Shown here one piece after another: positions 15,974 through 24,395 of a stretch of 64,000 nucleotides of DNA (positions within the stretch are counted from its first letter, which is position 1; each line of letters opens with the position of its first letter). The notes under the pieces were generated by a model. That model was not told where the DNA came from, ran no database searches, and was given only the letters and a program-made list of their open reading frames with translations. This DNA comes from Chloroflexota bacterium (GTDB lineage: Bacteria; Chloroflexota; Dehalococcoidia; Tepidiformales; Tepidiformaceae), in contig JAPOQN010000013.1 in assembly GCA_026710655.1 (NCBI GenBank), positions 124,001-188,000 on the forward strand, written 5' to 3'. The position numbers were made by a program, and so were the translations under genes.

Positions 15974-17302
15974 CTAGCGGTCCGGGCCGAAGAGGTACTG
16001 CTCCAGCGCGTAGTGCATCGCCCGGACGCGGCGCTCCTCGCTGTTCAGCAGGATGCCGTTGAACCCCTGCGAGTGATACGACTCCTGCACGATCTGCGCC
16101 TGCGCCATGTCCTGCGCCAGCGCCTCGAACACCTCGACCTCGTGCGCCGACCCGCGGACTGTCTGCGGGCGCGGCGGAATCGGCGTGCCCTCCGGCAGCC
16201 GCACGAACGTCTGGTAGTCCCACAGGCACTTGTTCACATCCGTCGGATGCGGCCGCGCCCGGAAGTACGTGAGCGACGTGCCGCCGATGTTCAGCGTGAT
16301 GTTCGGGAAGATCATGTAGTGGTAGTCGTCGATCAACTGCTCACCGTGCAGGCCCGAGACATCCACGCCCATCTGCTCGTAGAGCTCGCGCCGCGCCGCA
16401 ATGATCGCCGGGCGAACGTCGTTCACCCCGCCCTCGAACTCGTCCTGCTCGATCCCGACCGCGGCCAACTGCTGCCACTGCGAGTCGGTGATCATCTCCT
16501 TGTCCGTGTAGCCGTGGCGGCGCGCCATCTCGTCCGTCCACGCGCCACCGTCGGGATAGCCCTGGCGGATGAGCTGGCGGCTGTGCCTGCCCCCGTCGTA
16601 CACGTCCAGCGGCGTCCCCGCCGTGTCCCACCACTCGATCAGCTGCGGGTGCAGCGCCGGCAGGTGGTAGATCTCGGCGAACTGGTCGACCGCGAACTTC
16701 CAGTTGCAGTCCCACACCAACTGGTAATCCTGGACCAGGTGGTACTCCTCGAAGTGATACGGATCGAGGTGCGCCGGCATCACGCCCAGGAAATCCGTCA
16801 ACGACTCCGCCTCGTCGTCCATGTTGAACCAGACGAACCCCGCCCAGGTACCGACGCGGACCTCGGCAAGGCGCTGCTTGTTCTCGGGAATGCCGTTCAC
16901 GAAGTGCTGGCGGTCGGGGACATTCTGCAGCGTGCCCTCGATGTCGAACGTCCACAGGTGGAAGGGGCACTGCAGCTGCTCCGCGTGGCCCACGCCAACG
17001 CTCGGGCGGATGCGGCTGCCGCGGTGCGGGCAGATGTTGTAGTAGCCCTTCACCTCGTCCTCGCCGGTGCGGATGAAGATGAACGACTCCCGCCCCAGCG
17101 TGTGTGTGAAGTAGTCCCCAACCTCGGGGATGTCGCAAAGGGGCCCGGCGATGTTCCAGGTCTTCGTCCACATCCGCTCCCACTCGAGCTTGGCGAACTC
17201 GGGGTCGGTGTAGCGCGTCTGGTCGATGAGGCCGGTGCCCATGTCGGGCTCGTCCACTCGCTCCAGCGGAGTCATCGGCATTTCTTGATTCTTGGTGACC
17301 AT
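15974..17302 (-). CDS. Rieske aromatic-ring-hydroxylating oxygenase, alpha subunit
   Basis: A 442-residue paralogue of the Rieske protein at 9474-10799, sharing long identical stretches such as ESFIFIRTGEDEVKGYYNI. The [2Fe-2S] ligands are Cys91/His93 and Cys111/His114; the iron site is in EIYHLPALHP near residue 210. The frame is open further upstream, but the ATG at 17302 has an AAGGAGGGG ribosome-binding site. It is transcribed alone and convergently to the CocE-type hydrolase. No reductase or beta subunit is nearby. Confidence 0.93.
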   Translation of the reverse strand: MVTKNQEMPMTPLERVDEPDMGTGLIDQTRYTDPEFAKLEWERMWTKTWNIAGPLCDIPEVGDYFTHTLGRESFIFIRTGEDEVKGYYNICPHRGSRIRPSVGVGHAEQLQCPFHLWTFDIEGTLQNVPDRQHFVNGIPENKQRLAEVRVGTWAGFVWFNMDDEAESLTDFLGVMPAHLDPYHFEEYHLVQDYQLVWDCNWKFAVDQFAEIYHLPALHPQLIEWWDTAGTPLDVYDGGRHSRQLIRQGYPDGGAWTDEMARRHGYTDKEMITDSQWQQLAAVGIEQDEFEGGVNDVRPAIIAARRELYEQMGVDVSGLHGEQLIDDYHYMIFPNITLNIGGTSLTYFRARPHPTDVNKCLWDYQTFVRLPEGTPIPPRPQTVRGSAHEVEVFEALAQDMAQAQIVQESYHSQGFNGILLNSEERRVRAMHYALEQYLFGPDR

Positions 17303-17445
17303 GCAGGCCCCTCCTTGCCTCTGCCGGGGACAGGGGTATTCGGTAGCGCGATGGTGGCACTGCGTCGCCCGCGCGTCAATGCGCGCGGGGAGTTTCGCGG
17401 TCGGGATGTGCGCCGGTCGGGATGCGCGTTCCCGCCGCCGTCCTC

Positions 17446-17451
17446 TACCAT
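17446..17451 (+). promoter_or_regulatory. Putative -10 box TACCAT
   Basis: TACCAT lies 37 bases before the monooxygenase-like gene start and fits the TA-NNN-T pattern. Confidence 0.35.
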
Positions 17452-17488
17452 GCGCGCGCCGCCCGCAATCTGGCGCAGGAGAGCACCC

Positions 17489-17782
17489 ATGCCCACCGTT
17501 GGAGTCGTCGCCCGCTTTACCATCCAGGCCGATAAGACCGATGAGTTCGCCCGTGTCGCGAACGAATTCGTCGTCGCCCCCAGCCAGCAGGAAAAGGGGT
17601 GCATCCGCTACGAGCTCTGGCAGGACAACGAAGATCCCACCATCTTCGCCATGGTCGAGGAGTGGGAGAGCGACGAGGATCTGAACGCCCACCTCGCCAA
17701 CTCAGGCAGCCGCGGCGGCCCCAGCCTGGGCGACTACATGGCCGGTCCCCCCGACATGCGCCGCTTCAGCAAGACTGGCTAG
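17489..17782 (+). CDS. Antibiotic biosynthesis monooxygenase (ABM/quinol monooxygenase-like) protein, 97 aa
   Basis: A small ferredoxin-like-fold protein. VGVVARFTIQADKTDEFARVANEFV, EKGCIRYELWQDNEDPTIFAMVEEWES and DEDLNAHLANS match the ABM family, whose members oxidise quinols without a cofactor or bind haem or small ligands. The ATG has a GCAGGAGAG site. It is a single gene followed by a heptad-repeat hairpin. Whether it is a catalyst or a binding protein cannot be told. Confidence 0.88.
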   Translation: MPTVGVVARFTIQADKTDEFARVANEFVVAPSQQEKGCIRYELWQDNEDPTIFAMVEEWESDEDLNAHLANSGSRGGPSLGDYMAGPPDMRRFSKTG

Positions 17783-17790
17783 GAGTGGCA

Positions 17791-17855
17791 GTGACTAGTG
17801 GCTGGTGTTTAGTGGCCACCGATCACCAACCACTAGTCACTATTCACTAGCCACT
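17791..17855. repeat. Heptad repeats forming a large inverted repeat
   Basis: Four seven-base units of the GTGACTA/GTGGCTG type are followed by about five in inverted orientation (CTAGTCA type). Arms 17791-17806 and 17825-17840 pair over 16 bases with one mismatch. The repeats run into the 3' end of the LLM gene on the minus strand and supply its stop codon. Similar heptads occur at 56.96, 57.44 and 58.39 kb. Confidence 0.75.
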
Positions 17856-18737
17856 CTTCATAGGTTTCAGCACCTCTTCCACGAAACGGAGCACTGGCTC
17901 CGTCGAGGTTGGGTGCCCGAAGTCGCAGGTGAAGTGCCGCACGCCCAGCTCGCGGAAGCGCTCAAGCGTCTCGCGCCATGACTCCGACTCCTGGCTGTTG
18001 TTCGGCAGCCCCACCTCGCGCGTCACGCTGATGGTGATGTCGGAGGGGTCGCGCCCCGCCTCTTCCGCCGACTTGAGCACGATGTCCCGCTTCCGGGTCC
18101 AGTTCTGCTCCCAGTCGTCCGTCGGCCACCAGAAGGTGTTCCAGCCGTCGGCCTGGCGTCCCACCATCGGCAGCGAGAGCTGCTCGCCCTGCGCCCCCAC
18201 CATGATCGGGATCATGGGGTCGGGCCGCGGCGGCGCCTTCGCGTCCTTGATCGTGTAGTAGCGCCCCTCGAAGCTCGGCGACTCCTCCGTCCACATCAGC
18301 CGGCAGATCTGGATCGTCTCCTCCAGCTGCCGGATGCGCGTGGCCGTGGAAGGGAACTCGTAGCCGTAGCGCTCGAACTCCTCCCCCCGCCAGCCGGCCC
18401 CGATGCCGAGGATGAAGCGCCCGCCCGAGAGCGCCTGTAGCGTCGATGCCATCTTCGCCGTCAGCGCGGGATTCCGGTAACCCTGGCCCATCACGTGGTG
18501 GCACAGCTTCACCGTCGGGAACTTCGCCGCCAGCCACGTCATCGTCGTCCACGACTCCAGGAACGGGTCGTTCTCGTTGGCGAATCCGTAGAAGTGATCC
18601 GCCAGCCAGACGCAGTCGAAGTGCTCGAACGCCGTCGGCAGGATGTTCCGCTCCTGGTACATCACGATCGGCTCGTTGTCGCTGTCGGGCAGGCCGATCA
18701 CCGGGGATACCCATCCGAAGGTGAGTTCGTCAGTCAC
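17847..18737 (-). CDS. LLM class flavin/F420-dependent oxidoreductase
   Basis: A 296-residue luciferase-like oxidoreductase with FDCVWLADHFYGFANENDPF, GRFILGIGAGWRGEEFERYG and PMIPIMVGAQGEQLSLPMVG. The start is taken as the GTG at 18737, which follows GAAGGAGA at the right distance; the frame is open upstream but not family-like there. The 3' end is formed by heptad-repeat sequence, so the last residues (MKSG) may be repeat-derived. Confidence 0.88.
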   Translation of the reverse strand: MTDELTFGWVSPVIGLPDSDNEPIVMYQERNILPTAFEHFDCVWLADHFYGFANENDPFLESWTTMTWLAAKFPTVKLCHHVMGQGYRNPALTAKMASTLQALSGGRFILGIGAGWRGEEFERYGYEFPSTATRIRQLEETIQICRLMWTEESPSFEGRYYTIKDAKAPPRPDPMIPIMVGAQGEQLSLPMVGRQADGWNTFWWPTDDWEQNWTRKRDIVLKSAEEAGRDPSDITISVTREVGLPNNSQESESWRETLERFRELGVRHFTCDFGHPTSTEPVLRFVEEVLKPMKSG

Positions 18738-18859
18738 GCGTTGTCTCCTTCTTCGCCCCGCGTTCGCCGCGACAGGCGGCCCGTGAGGGGCGCCGGAAAC
18801 GATACACGAGCGACCCCCCGATCGCCGTTCCCCACCCCCCTCGGCCCCTCCCAAACCGG

Positions 18860-18865
18860 TAAGGT
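18860..18865 (+). promoter_or_regulatory. Putative -10 box TAAGGT
   Basis: TAAGGT followed by TGCGCC lies 46 bases before the alcohol dehydrogenase start. Confidence 0.4.
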
Positions 18866-18911
18866 TGCGCCATCCGATTCCGCGCCCCCGCCCGGCGCCA
18901 GGAGGACTGCC

Positions 18912-19943
18912 ATGCGAGCGCTCGTCTACCGTGGCCACAAGCGCGTCGAGCTCGAGAACGTGCCCGACGCCCACGTCCCCGCCCCCGATGGCGCCCTCGT
19001 CCGCACCACCAGTTTCGCCATCTGCGGCTCCGACCTGCACGGCTACCACGGCCCCGTCAACGAGGAGCGCATCGGCGCCACCATGGGCCACGAAGCCATC
19101 GGCGAGGTCGTCGAGGTCGGCCCCGAGGTGCGCAACAGCCGTCCCGGCGACCATGTCGCCGTCTCCGCCGTCGTCGGCTGTGGCCGCTGCGAGTCCTGCC
19201 AGGGGCTCCTCACCGCCCGCTGCCCGAGCACCGTAGGGCGCGTGCTCAACCTCGGCCAGGCCGAGGCCATCGCCGTCCCCGCCGCCGACTCCTCCCTCCT
19301 CCCCATCCCCGAGGGCGTCAGCGACGAGCAGGCCGTCCTCCTCACCGACATCCTTCCCACCGGCTACAAGGGCGTGCGCGGGGCCGACATCCAGCCGGGC
19401 GGCACAGTGGCAGTCGTCGGCGCCGGGCCCGTGGGTCAGATGGCCCTCGAGACGACCTTCCTCTTTGGCCCCTCAAAGGTGTTCGCCATCGACCAGGTGC
19501 CCTACCGCCTCGAGGAGGCCGAGCGCCTCGGCGCCATCCCCATCGACGCCAGCCAGGTCGACCCCGTCGAGGCCGTCCTCGAGCAAACCGGCGGAAAGGG
19601 CTGCCAGCACGTCATCGAGGCGGCCGGCCCGCAGGCCACGGTGCGTATCGCCTTCGGCGTGCTCGCCCACGGCGGCACGCTCTCGCAGGTCGGCGCCACC
19701 GCCGATCCGGAGATGACCATCAACCTGATGGCCCTCTTCGGGAAGGACCTCACCTACCGCGTCGGGCTCGTCTCGCCCCAGTACGCCTGGCCCGAGCTAG
19801 TCCCCCTCCTGCAGGAAGGCAAGATCCACCCCGAGCGCATCTTCACCCACCACCTGCCCATGTCCGACGGCCCCCGCGGCTACGAGATGTTCGACAACCG
19901 CGAGGACGGCGTGATCAAGGTCATGCTCGACCCCACCCGCTAG
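18912..19943 (+). CDS. Zinc-dependent medium-chain alcohol dehydrogenase
   Basis: A 343-residue MDR enzyme expected to oxidise an alcohol with NAD(P)+. Catalytic zinc ligands are Cys38 in CGSDLHG and His60-Glu61 in GHEAIGE. The structural zinc site is reduced to the cluster GCGRCESCQGLLTARC. The nucleotide-binding fold has VAVVGAGPVGQMALE. The ATG has a CAGGAGG site. Its stop shares CTAG with the convergent membrane protein gene. Confidence 0.93.
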   Translation: MRALVYRGHKRVELENVPDAHVPAPDGALVRTTSFAICGSDLHGYHGPVNEERIGATMGHEAIGEVVEVGPEVRNSRPGDHVAVSAVVGCGRCESCQGLLTARCPSTVGRVLNLGQAEAIAVPAADSSLLPIPEGVSDEQAVLLTDILPTGYKGVRGADIQPGGTVAVVGAGPVGQMALETTFLFGPSKVFAIDQVPYRLEEAERLGAIPIDASQVDPVEAVLEQTGGKGCQHVIEAAGPQATVRIAFGVLAHGGTLSQVGATADPEMTINLMALFGKDLTYRVGLVSPQYAWPELVPLLQEGKIHPERIFTHHLPMSDGPRGYEMFDNREDGVIKVMLDPTR

Positions 19944-20626
19944 CGCCGGATGAAGAAGTCCCCCCAGCGTCTCGGTTCCCCGAGCTGTCGTCGTCCCTGG
20001 GGCGGGTGGAGGTGCGGCAGAAGCCTGTCCATCACGAGGTTGTACAGCCCCCAGATCAGAACGCTCGGCCCCCACGCGAAGGCGCCGAACAGCCACATCG
20101 TCGCCAGCAGGCGGAACAGCGCATCCCGCGCCGAAGCCACCGGCTCGAGCGCCAGCAGGCCCGATCGCTCCACCTCCAGGCGCATCAGCCGTTCCCCTTC
20201 GTGCACGATCAGGTCGGACTGCGACACCGCGAAGTAGATCAGCACGATGCCGAAGGTCTTCGCCAGCGCAATCACGAGCGCCAGGCCGGCTGCCACGCGG
20301 ATGTACCCGTTTCGATGGAAGAACCACAGGATCACCAGCAGGTTGAGCAACCCGGGTGCGGTCAGCAGCCACCAGGTCCGCCAGAAATCGAAGTAGTGGA
20401 GGCTCGCCGGGATCGCTTCATCTCGCCAGATGGGCAGCCCCAGCTCCCTCGCGTTGAGTTGCTCGCCGAAGGTGAGCACCAGTACGGCGCTCAGGGGTAC
20501 CGTCACCACCGGTGTCACCACCAGCAGCGCGAGCGGTGATCGCCTCGCCATCCAGCGCCACAACCGTTCAATCACGCCCACGGCCCCGGCGGCGGGTGGA
20601 GCGAAGCGGGGAGGCGCAGTTGCCAT
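19940..20626 (-). CDS. Four-helix membrane protein, tandem paralogue A (228 aa)
   Basis: Not a family I recognise. Four hydrophobic segments are visible, at about residues 30-52, 84-102, 106-130 and 168-195. Features shared with the next two genes are a TPV-T-P-SA pattern in helix 1, YFDFWRTWWLL before helix 2, PGLLNLLVILWFF, a helix beginning GYIRVAAG, and a C-terminal RRWGDFFIRR. The long stretch between helices 3 and 4 contains a charged Glu/Arg-rich segment. It is the last of a four-gene minus-strand operon that begins with a membrane-anchored HTH/propeller protein. Confidence 0.8.
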   Translation of the reverse strand: MATAPPRFAPPAAGAVGVIERLWRWMARRSPLALLVVTPVVTVPLSAVLVLTFGEQLNARELGLPIWRDEAIPASLHYFDFWRTWWLLTAPGLLNLLVILWFFHRNGYIRVAAGLALVIALAKTFGIVLIYFAVSQSDLIVHEGERLMRLEVERSGLLALEPVASARDALFRLLATMWLFGAFAWGPSVLIWGLYNLVMDRLLPHLHPPQGRRQLGEPRRWGDFFIRR

Positions 20627-20676
20627 GCGGCGAGTCTAACCTCGCGAGCGGCTAGCCACCGTCCCGCTGAGGGCGG

Positions 20677-21348
20677 CTAGCGCCGGCTGGCGAACCCGTG
20701 CCAGCGCCGCGGCTCCCCTTCGACCCGTTCACGTGGGGGCTCCAGGGCCGGCCAGAAGCGCGCCATCAGGGGCTCGTAGGCCTGCCAGAGGCCAAACGTC
20801 ACCAGCCACATCCCCAGTCCTCCCATCCAGGCCGTTATCAGCAGATTGGATGTGGCGACTCCCCGCGACGGGTTGGACCCGCCAAGGCCGCTCTCCCCGA
20901 GCGGGAACTGCAGGAGCAACCCCCCGTCGCCGATCACGTCGGCCGTCAGCCAGGTGATAGCCGCCAGTGGCACCACGAACGTCCGCAGCAATGCCAGCAG
21001 CACGCCGAGAGCCGCCGCCAGCCGAACGTATGTGAGCCTGTGGAACAGCCACCATGCCACCAGCAGGTTGATGACGCCCGGCACGGTCAGCAGCAGCCAT
21101 ACCCGCCAGAAGTCGAAGTAGAAGTAGTGCGTCCGGTCGAGGCGGCCGTCCTCCCGCGTCCACTCGACCTGGACCAGCCCCAGCGCCTCCGCGTCGACGT
21201 CACCAACCAGGGTGAAGATGAGCAGGGCGCTCACAGGCAGGGTCACAACCGGGGTCAGCAGGAGCAGGACGAAGGGCGAACGAGCCCGGAGCTGGCGCCA
21301 GACCGCGCTGTTCACGGTCGCCCCCGCTGCCGCTCGCACCACTGACAT
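20677..21348 (-). CDS. Four-helix membrane protein, tandem paralogue B (223 aa)
   Basis: The same architecture as its neighbours: helix 1 near residues 25-48 (VLLLLTPVVTLPVSALLIFTL), YFDFWRVWLLLTVPGVINLLV, a third helix starting TYVRLAAALG, and a last helix before YEPLMARFWPALEPP and the C-terminal PRRWHGFASRR. An extended loop after helix 3 contains GGLLLQF and GESGLGG. It lies three bases after paralogue C and 50 before paralogue A. Confidence 0.8.
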   Translation of the reverse strand: MSVVRAAAGATVNSAVWRQLRARSPFVLLLLTPVVTLPVSALLIFTLVGDVDAEALGLVQVEWTREDGRLDRTHYFYFDFWRVWLLLTVPGVINLLVAWWLFHRLTYVRLAAALGVLLALLRTFVVPLAAITWLTADVIGDGGLLLQFPLGESGLGGSNPSRGVATSNLLITAWMGGLGMWLVTFGLWQAYEPLMARFWPALEPPRERVEGEPRRWHGFASRR

Positions 21349-21351
21349 CGA

Positions 21352-22020
21352 CTAGCGCCGGAGGAAGCCCGTCCAGCGTGGGGGAGCATCCTGGCGAGGG
21401 CCGCTCGGCGGGTCGAGGTGACGCCAGAACCGCGCCATCACGGGTTCGTACGCCCGCCAGATAACCACCGTAACCGCCCAGAACACCAGGCCGCCTGTCC
21501 AGGCCACCACCAGCAGGCGCCGGATCGCCACCCCCTCGGAAGGCGGGTTGACCTCGGTGACGACGCCCGACGCCATAACCTCCACCTGGAAGAACAGGCC
21601 CCCGTCGCTGACGACATCGAACTGTGACATGGCGATGGTCGCCAGCGGCACGATCAGCGTCCGGATGAGCGCCAGCATGAGCGCCACGATCGCCGCTACC
21701 TGTATGTATCGGTTCCGCTTGAGGAACCACAGCAAGACCCCCAGGTTGAGAATCCCGGGAATGGCCAGCAGCAGGCCGATGCGCCAGACGTCGAAGTAGT
21801 AGTTGCACGTCTGCGCGATGAAGCCATCGAACTTGCAGAGGTCGTTCTCCGGCAGGCCCAGCGCCTCGCCCCCGTGCTCCCCCCCGAGCGTGAAGATGAG
21901 CAGCGCCGCCAGCGGCAACGTCAATACCGGGCTGACCGTGATCCAGAGGAACGGCAGCCGTCCCTTCGCCCAGTTCCAGGCTCGCTGCGTCCCCGCAGCC
22001 TCGGCGCTAGGCACCCCCAC
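21352..22020 (-). CDS. Four-helix membrane protein, tandem paralogue C (222 aa)
   Basis: The third copy of the family, with VSPVLTLPLAALLIFTLG, YYFDVWRIGLLLAIPGILNL, NRYIQVAAIVALMLALIRT, SQFDVVSDGG and YEPVMARFWRHLDPP. Its start lies inside the last 14 bases of the HTH/propeller gene, so translation is probably coupled. The strict conservation of tryptophan, YFD-WR and YEP-M positions among the three copies suggests a shared structural role, perhaps a hetero-oligomeric membrane complex (inference). Confidence 0.8.
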   Translation of the reverse strand: MGVPSAEAAGTQRAWNWAKGRLPFLWITVSPVLTLPLAALLIFTLGGEHGGEALGLPENDLCKFDGFIAQTCNYYFDVWRIGLLLAIPGILNLGVLLWFLKRNRYIQVAAIVALMLALIRTLIVPLATIAMSQFDVVSDGGLFFQVEVMASGVVTEVNPPSEGVAIRRLLVVAWTGGLVFWAVTVVIWRAYEPVMARFWRHLDPPSGPRQDAPPRWTGFLRR

Positions 22021-23812
22021 CCTCCATGGGCACGTTCTGCTCGATGTGTGTCTCGTCGAGACTCGCCAGGAGGGGATAGACGCGATGCGGCAGGTGGGGA
22101 AGCGCCAGCACGGCTTCCTCGCTCCCGCTGCCGCCCCACGGACCGACGTGTGACGGGTCCGACTCCGTCAGCTGCACGCCCAGCCAGCGGTCCGACGCGC
22201 GGTCGTACACATCCGTGCGCCCGAAGGCGAACAGGGAGGGGTCATCCGGCGAGGGAGCCGCCCCGCGCACGTCCCGGTGCTGGAACCACGCGCTGGAGGC
22301 GCTCGGTGGGTCGGGAAGTTGCTCAATGCTCGATCCGTCCGCGCTCACCAGGCTGTACCCCACCTTCCCGTCGATGCGCGACTGCACGACCAGCCCTGAG
22401 GAGTCGGCGAGCCAGCGCAAGCCGCCCAGTTCGTCACCGTAGTTGAGCCGCGCCGAGCGGATGCGGAAGCGAATCCGCCCGCTCTCTCCGTCCATCACCA
22501 GCACCGTGCTCGTCTCCTCAAAGGTATCAGGCGGGGCTCCCTGGATGGCGAGGACGCGCTCGCCCGCAACCAACGACCCGTCCGGGGAGACGAATGCGCG
22601 GTCCACCCGCACACGCGTCACCCCCCGATGATCGCCTGTCCAGCCCACACGCGCCACAAACGTCGCGAAGATGCCGTACCCGAGGGTCAGGGGCGGCCGC
22701 GTGGGCCAGTACGAGAATGGAAACAGGAAGGAATCCCCGTCGCTCGCCGGTGTCGGGGCGTGGAACAGGATCCGTTGCAGGGCTCGCTGCCGCTGGGGCG
22801 CGAGGATGGTCGTCGCGTGTCCCGTCGATCCATCGAGCAGGAACAGGGCGGGGTACTGCTGGGGCTGTTCAAGCGCCAGGAACGCGCGCCGCCCGCCCGG
22901 CTCGAAGAAGGGCGGCGTTGAGGGCAACTGCGCTCCCTTCAGCTCGAATACCGCCCGCTCCTCCAGGTTCTCGTCGGCGAGAACGTACCGCGCAACCTTC
23001 ACCGGGAAGGGCTTCCGCTCCGGGTCAACCTGTTCGAAGAGCACGGCCTCGTCCGAGAACCCGACCAACCGCAGCTGGTCCTCCGACCACTCCCACGACC
23101 GCCCCGAAAAGCGATCGTGCAGGGCGCTCCCCGCCGCCAGGAAGCGCCCGCCCGTGCTTGCCCGGTAGACGGGCGCCTCGCCGTTGCCCGGCTCGGTGAG
23201 CTGCCAGCCGCGCACGCTCCCCGCCCCTTCTCCCCGCGTCTCCATGAAGAAGATGCCGTGCCCTCCCGATACTGGCTCCCCCGGCGCGAGCGCGAGCTCC
23301 CTGAACACGTTGGTCGCCGGACGCAGCGCCGCCAGGGGTGGTGGCACCGGCGTGAGGGTGGGAGGCACCGGGACGGGCCGCGGTGGCCGCACGACCGTCT
23401 CGCTCTCGCGTGTCTCCCGCGTGGCCAGGAACCAGCCCCCCGTCGCCGCCCCCGCTACCCCCGCGGCCGTCAGCGCCAGCAGCGCCCGCCGCGAGAGCCC
23501 CCGTCGTGGCGGCGCGGGTGGTCGCGGCTGCCGTGTCGCAGGCGCCAGGCCGCCGGGCCGCGCTGGCGGGGTCCCGGCCACGGTCGCCGGCGGACCTTCC
23601 CCCGGGAGGCTGGGCGGAAGCCCTGATTCGTCCGGCGCCGCTCTCCCCGGAGGCGCGCCGCTGATGCGCGCGTGCGCATCGGGAACGCTGATGCCCAGCC
23701 GCACCGCGATCTCCGCGACCGGCCTGCCCTGGGCCAGCAGCTCCTTGAGCAGCCGCGACGTCGCCCCCGTGCCTTCCGTGAGGCGTGCCTCCCTGGGCTC
23801 CCGGTCAGCCAT
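22007..23812 (-). CDS. Membrane-anchored protein: N-terminal HTH-like segment, one TM helix, extracytoplasmic beta-propeller-like domain
   Basis: A 601-residue protein with a clear layout. Residues 20-50 (LKELLAQGRPVAEIAVRLGI) look like a LuxR/sigma-4-type helix-turn-helix. Residues 52-105 are a Pro/Ala linker. Residues about 108-130 are one hydrophobic helix preceded by RRGLSRR, giving a cytoplasmic N-terminus. From about 145 to the end are repeated short beta units with SPDG- and ADSSG-type turns, resembling a PD40/WD-like propeller. It may sense an external signal and act on DNA or transcription directly. The function is inferred from layout; no family was identified. Confidence 0.75.
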   Translation of the reverse strand: MADREPREARLTEGTGATSRLLKELLAQGRPVAEIAVRLGISVPDAHARISGAPPGRAAPDESGLPPSLPGEGPPATVAGTPPARPGGLAPATRQPRPPAPPRRGLSRRALLALTAAGVAGAATGGWFLATRETRESETVVRPPRPVPVPPTLTPVPPPLAALRPATNVFRELALAPGEPVSGGHGIFFMETRGEGAGSVRGWQLTEPGNGEAPVYRASTGGRFLAAGSALHDRFSGRSWEWSEDQLRLVGFSDEAVLFEQVDPERKPFPVKVARYVLADENLEERAVFELKGAQLPSTPPFFEPGGRRAFLALEQPQQYPALFLLDGSTGHATTILAPQRQRALQRILFHAPTPASDGDSFLFPFSYWPTRPPLTLGYGIFATFVARVGWTGDHRGVTRVRVDRAFVSPDGSLVAGERVLAIQGAPPDTFEETSTVLVMDGESGRIRFRIRSARLNYGDELGGLRWLADSSGLVVQSRIDGKVGYSLVSADGSSIEQLPDPPSASSAWFQHRDVRGAAPSPDDPSLFAFGRTDVYDRASDRWLGVQLTESDPSHVGPWGGSGSEEAVLALPHLPHRVYPLLASLDETHIEQNVPMEGGGA

Positions 23813-23851
23813 GGATCGATTCTAGGCGAGCGGCGCCCCCGCCCGCCCGGT

Positions 23852-24286
23852 TCACATCGAGAGCTTGCCCCAGTCGCCGCTCAAGTCCGCCGGCCCGCGG
23901 TAGAGCGCTTCCAGCCGCCGCGTCTGGATGTACCACTGCCCGTCGATGCGCGTGTACGTATCGAAGTAGCAGAGCGAGTTCATCGTCCGCCCCGCCTCGC
24001 GGTTCAGGAACTCCCCCATGTACCAGCGCCCGGTGGCCGTGTCCCCGGTCACGTCGTCGATCACCCCCGAGTACACGTGCATGTACACGTTCGGGATGCT
24101 CGCCATGATCCGCGTCCAGTCGGCCACCACCTCCTCGCGGCCCGTGCGCGTGGTGCTCGTGATCCACTGCCCGTCCGGCGCCCAGGTCGACCCCCAGGCC
24201 TCCGGGTCGAAGCGGTTAACCGCGTCCACGTACCGCTCCGCCACCATTCGCAGGGCGGTGTAGTCCTCAACCGTAGGTGCTCCCAT
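23852..24286 (-). CDS. SnoaL-like / NTF2-fold protein, 144 aa
   Basis: LRMVAERYVDAVNRFDPEAWGSTWAPDGQW, GREEVVADWTRIMASIPNVYMHVYSG and GEFLNREAGRTMNSLCYFDTY fit the SnoaL-like NTF2 superfamily. The ATG at 24286 has GAGGAGG upstream, favouring it over a longer frame. It is divergent from the dienelactone hydrolase, with 109 bases between them. The substrate is unknown. Confidence 0.85.
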   Translation of the reverse strand: MGAPTVEDYTALRMVAERYVDAVNRFDPEAWGSTWAPDGQWITSTTRTGREEVVADWTRIMASIPNVYMHVYSGVIDDVTGDTATGRWYMGEFLNREAGRTMNSLCYFDTYTRIDGQWYIQTRRLEALYRGPADLSGDWGKLSM

Positions 24287-24361
24287 GTCGTCCTCCTCGC
24301 TGGTCCCGCAGCCTACCGCACCGCGCCTCCCCCTTGCCCCCACAGCCGCGTGCACGCCCCG

Positions 24362-24367
24362 TAGGAT
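24362..24367 (+). promoter_or_regulatory. Putative -10 box TAGGAT
   Basis: TAGGAT followed by TCGCCCC lies 28 bases before the dienelactone hydrolase start, matching the window-wide TA-NNN-T box. Confidence 0.45.
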
Positions 24368-24395
24368 TCGCCCCACCACCGCGGGAGGTCCCCCA

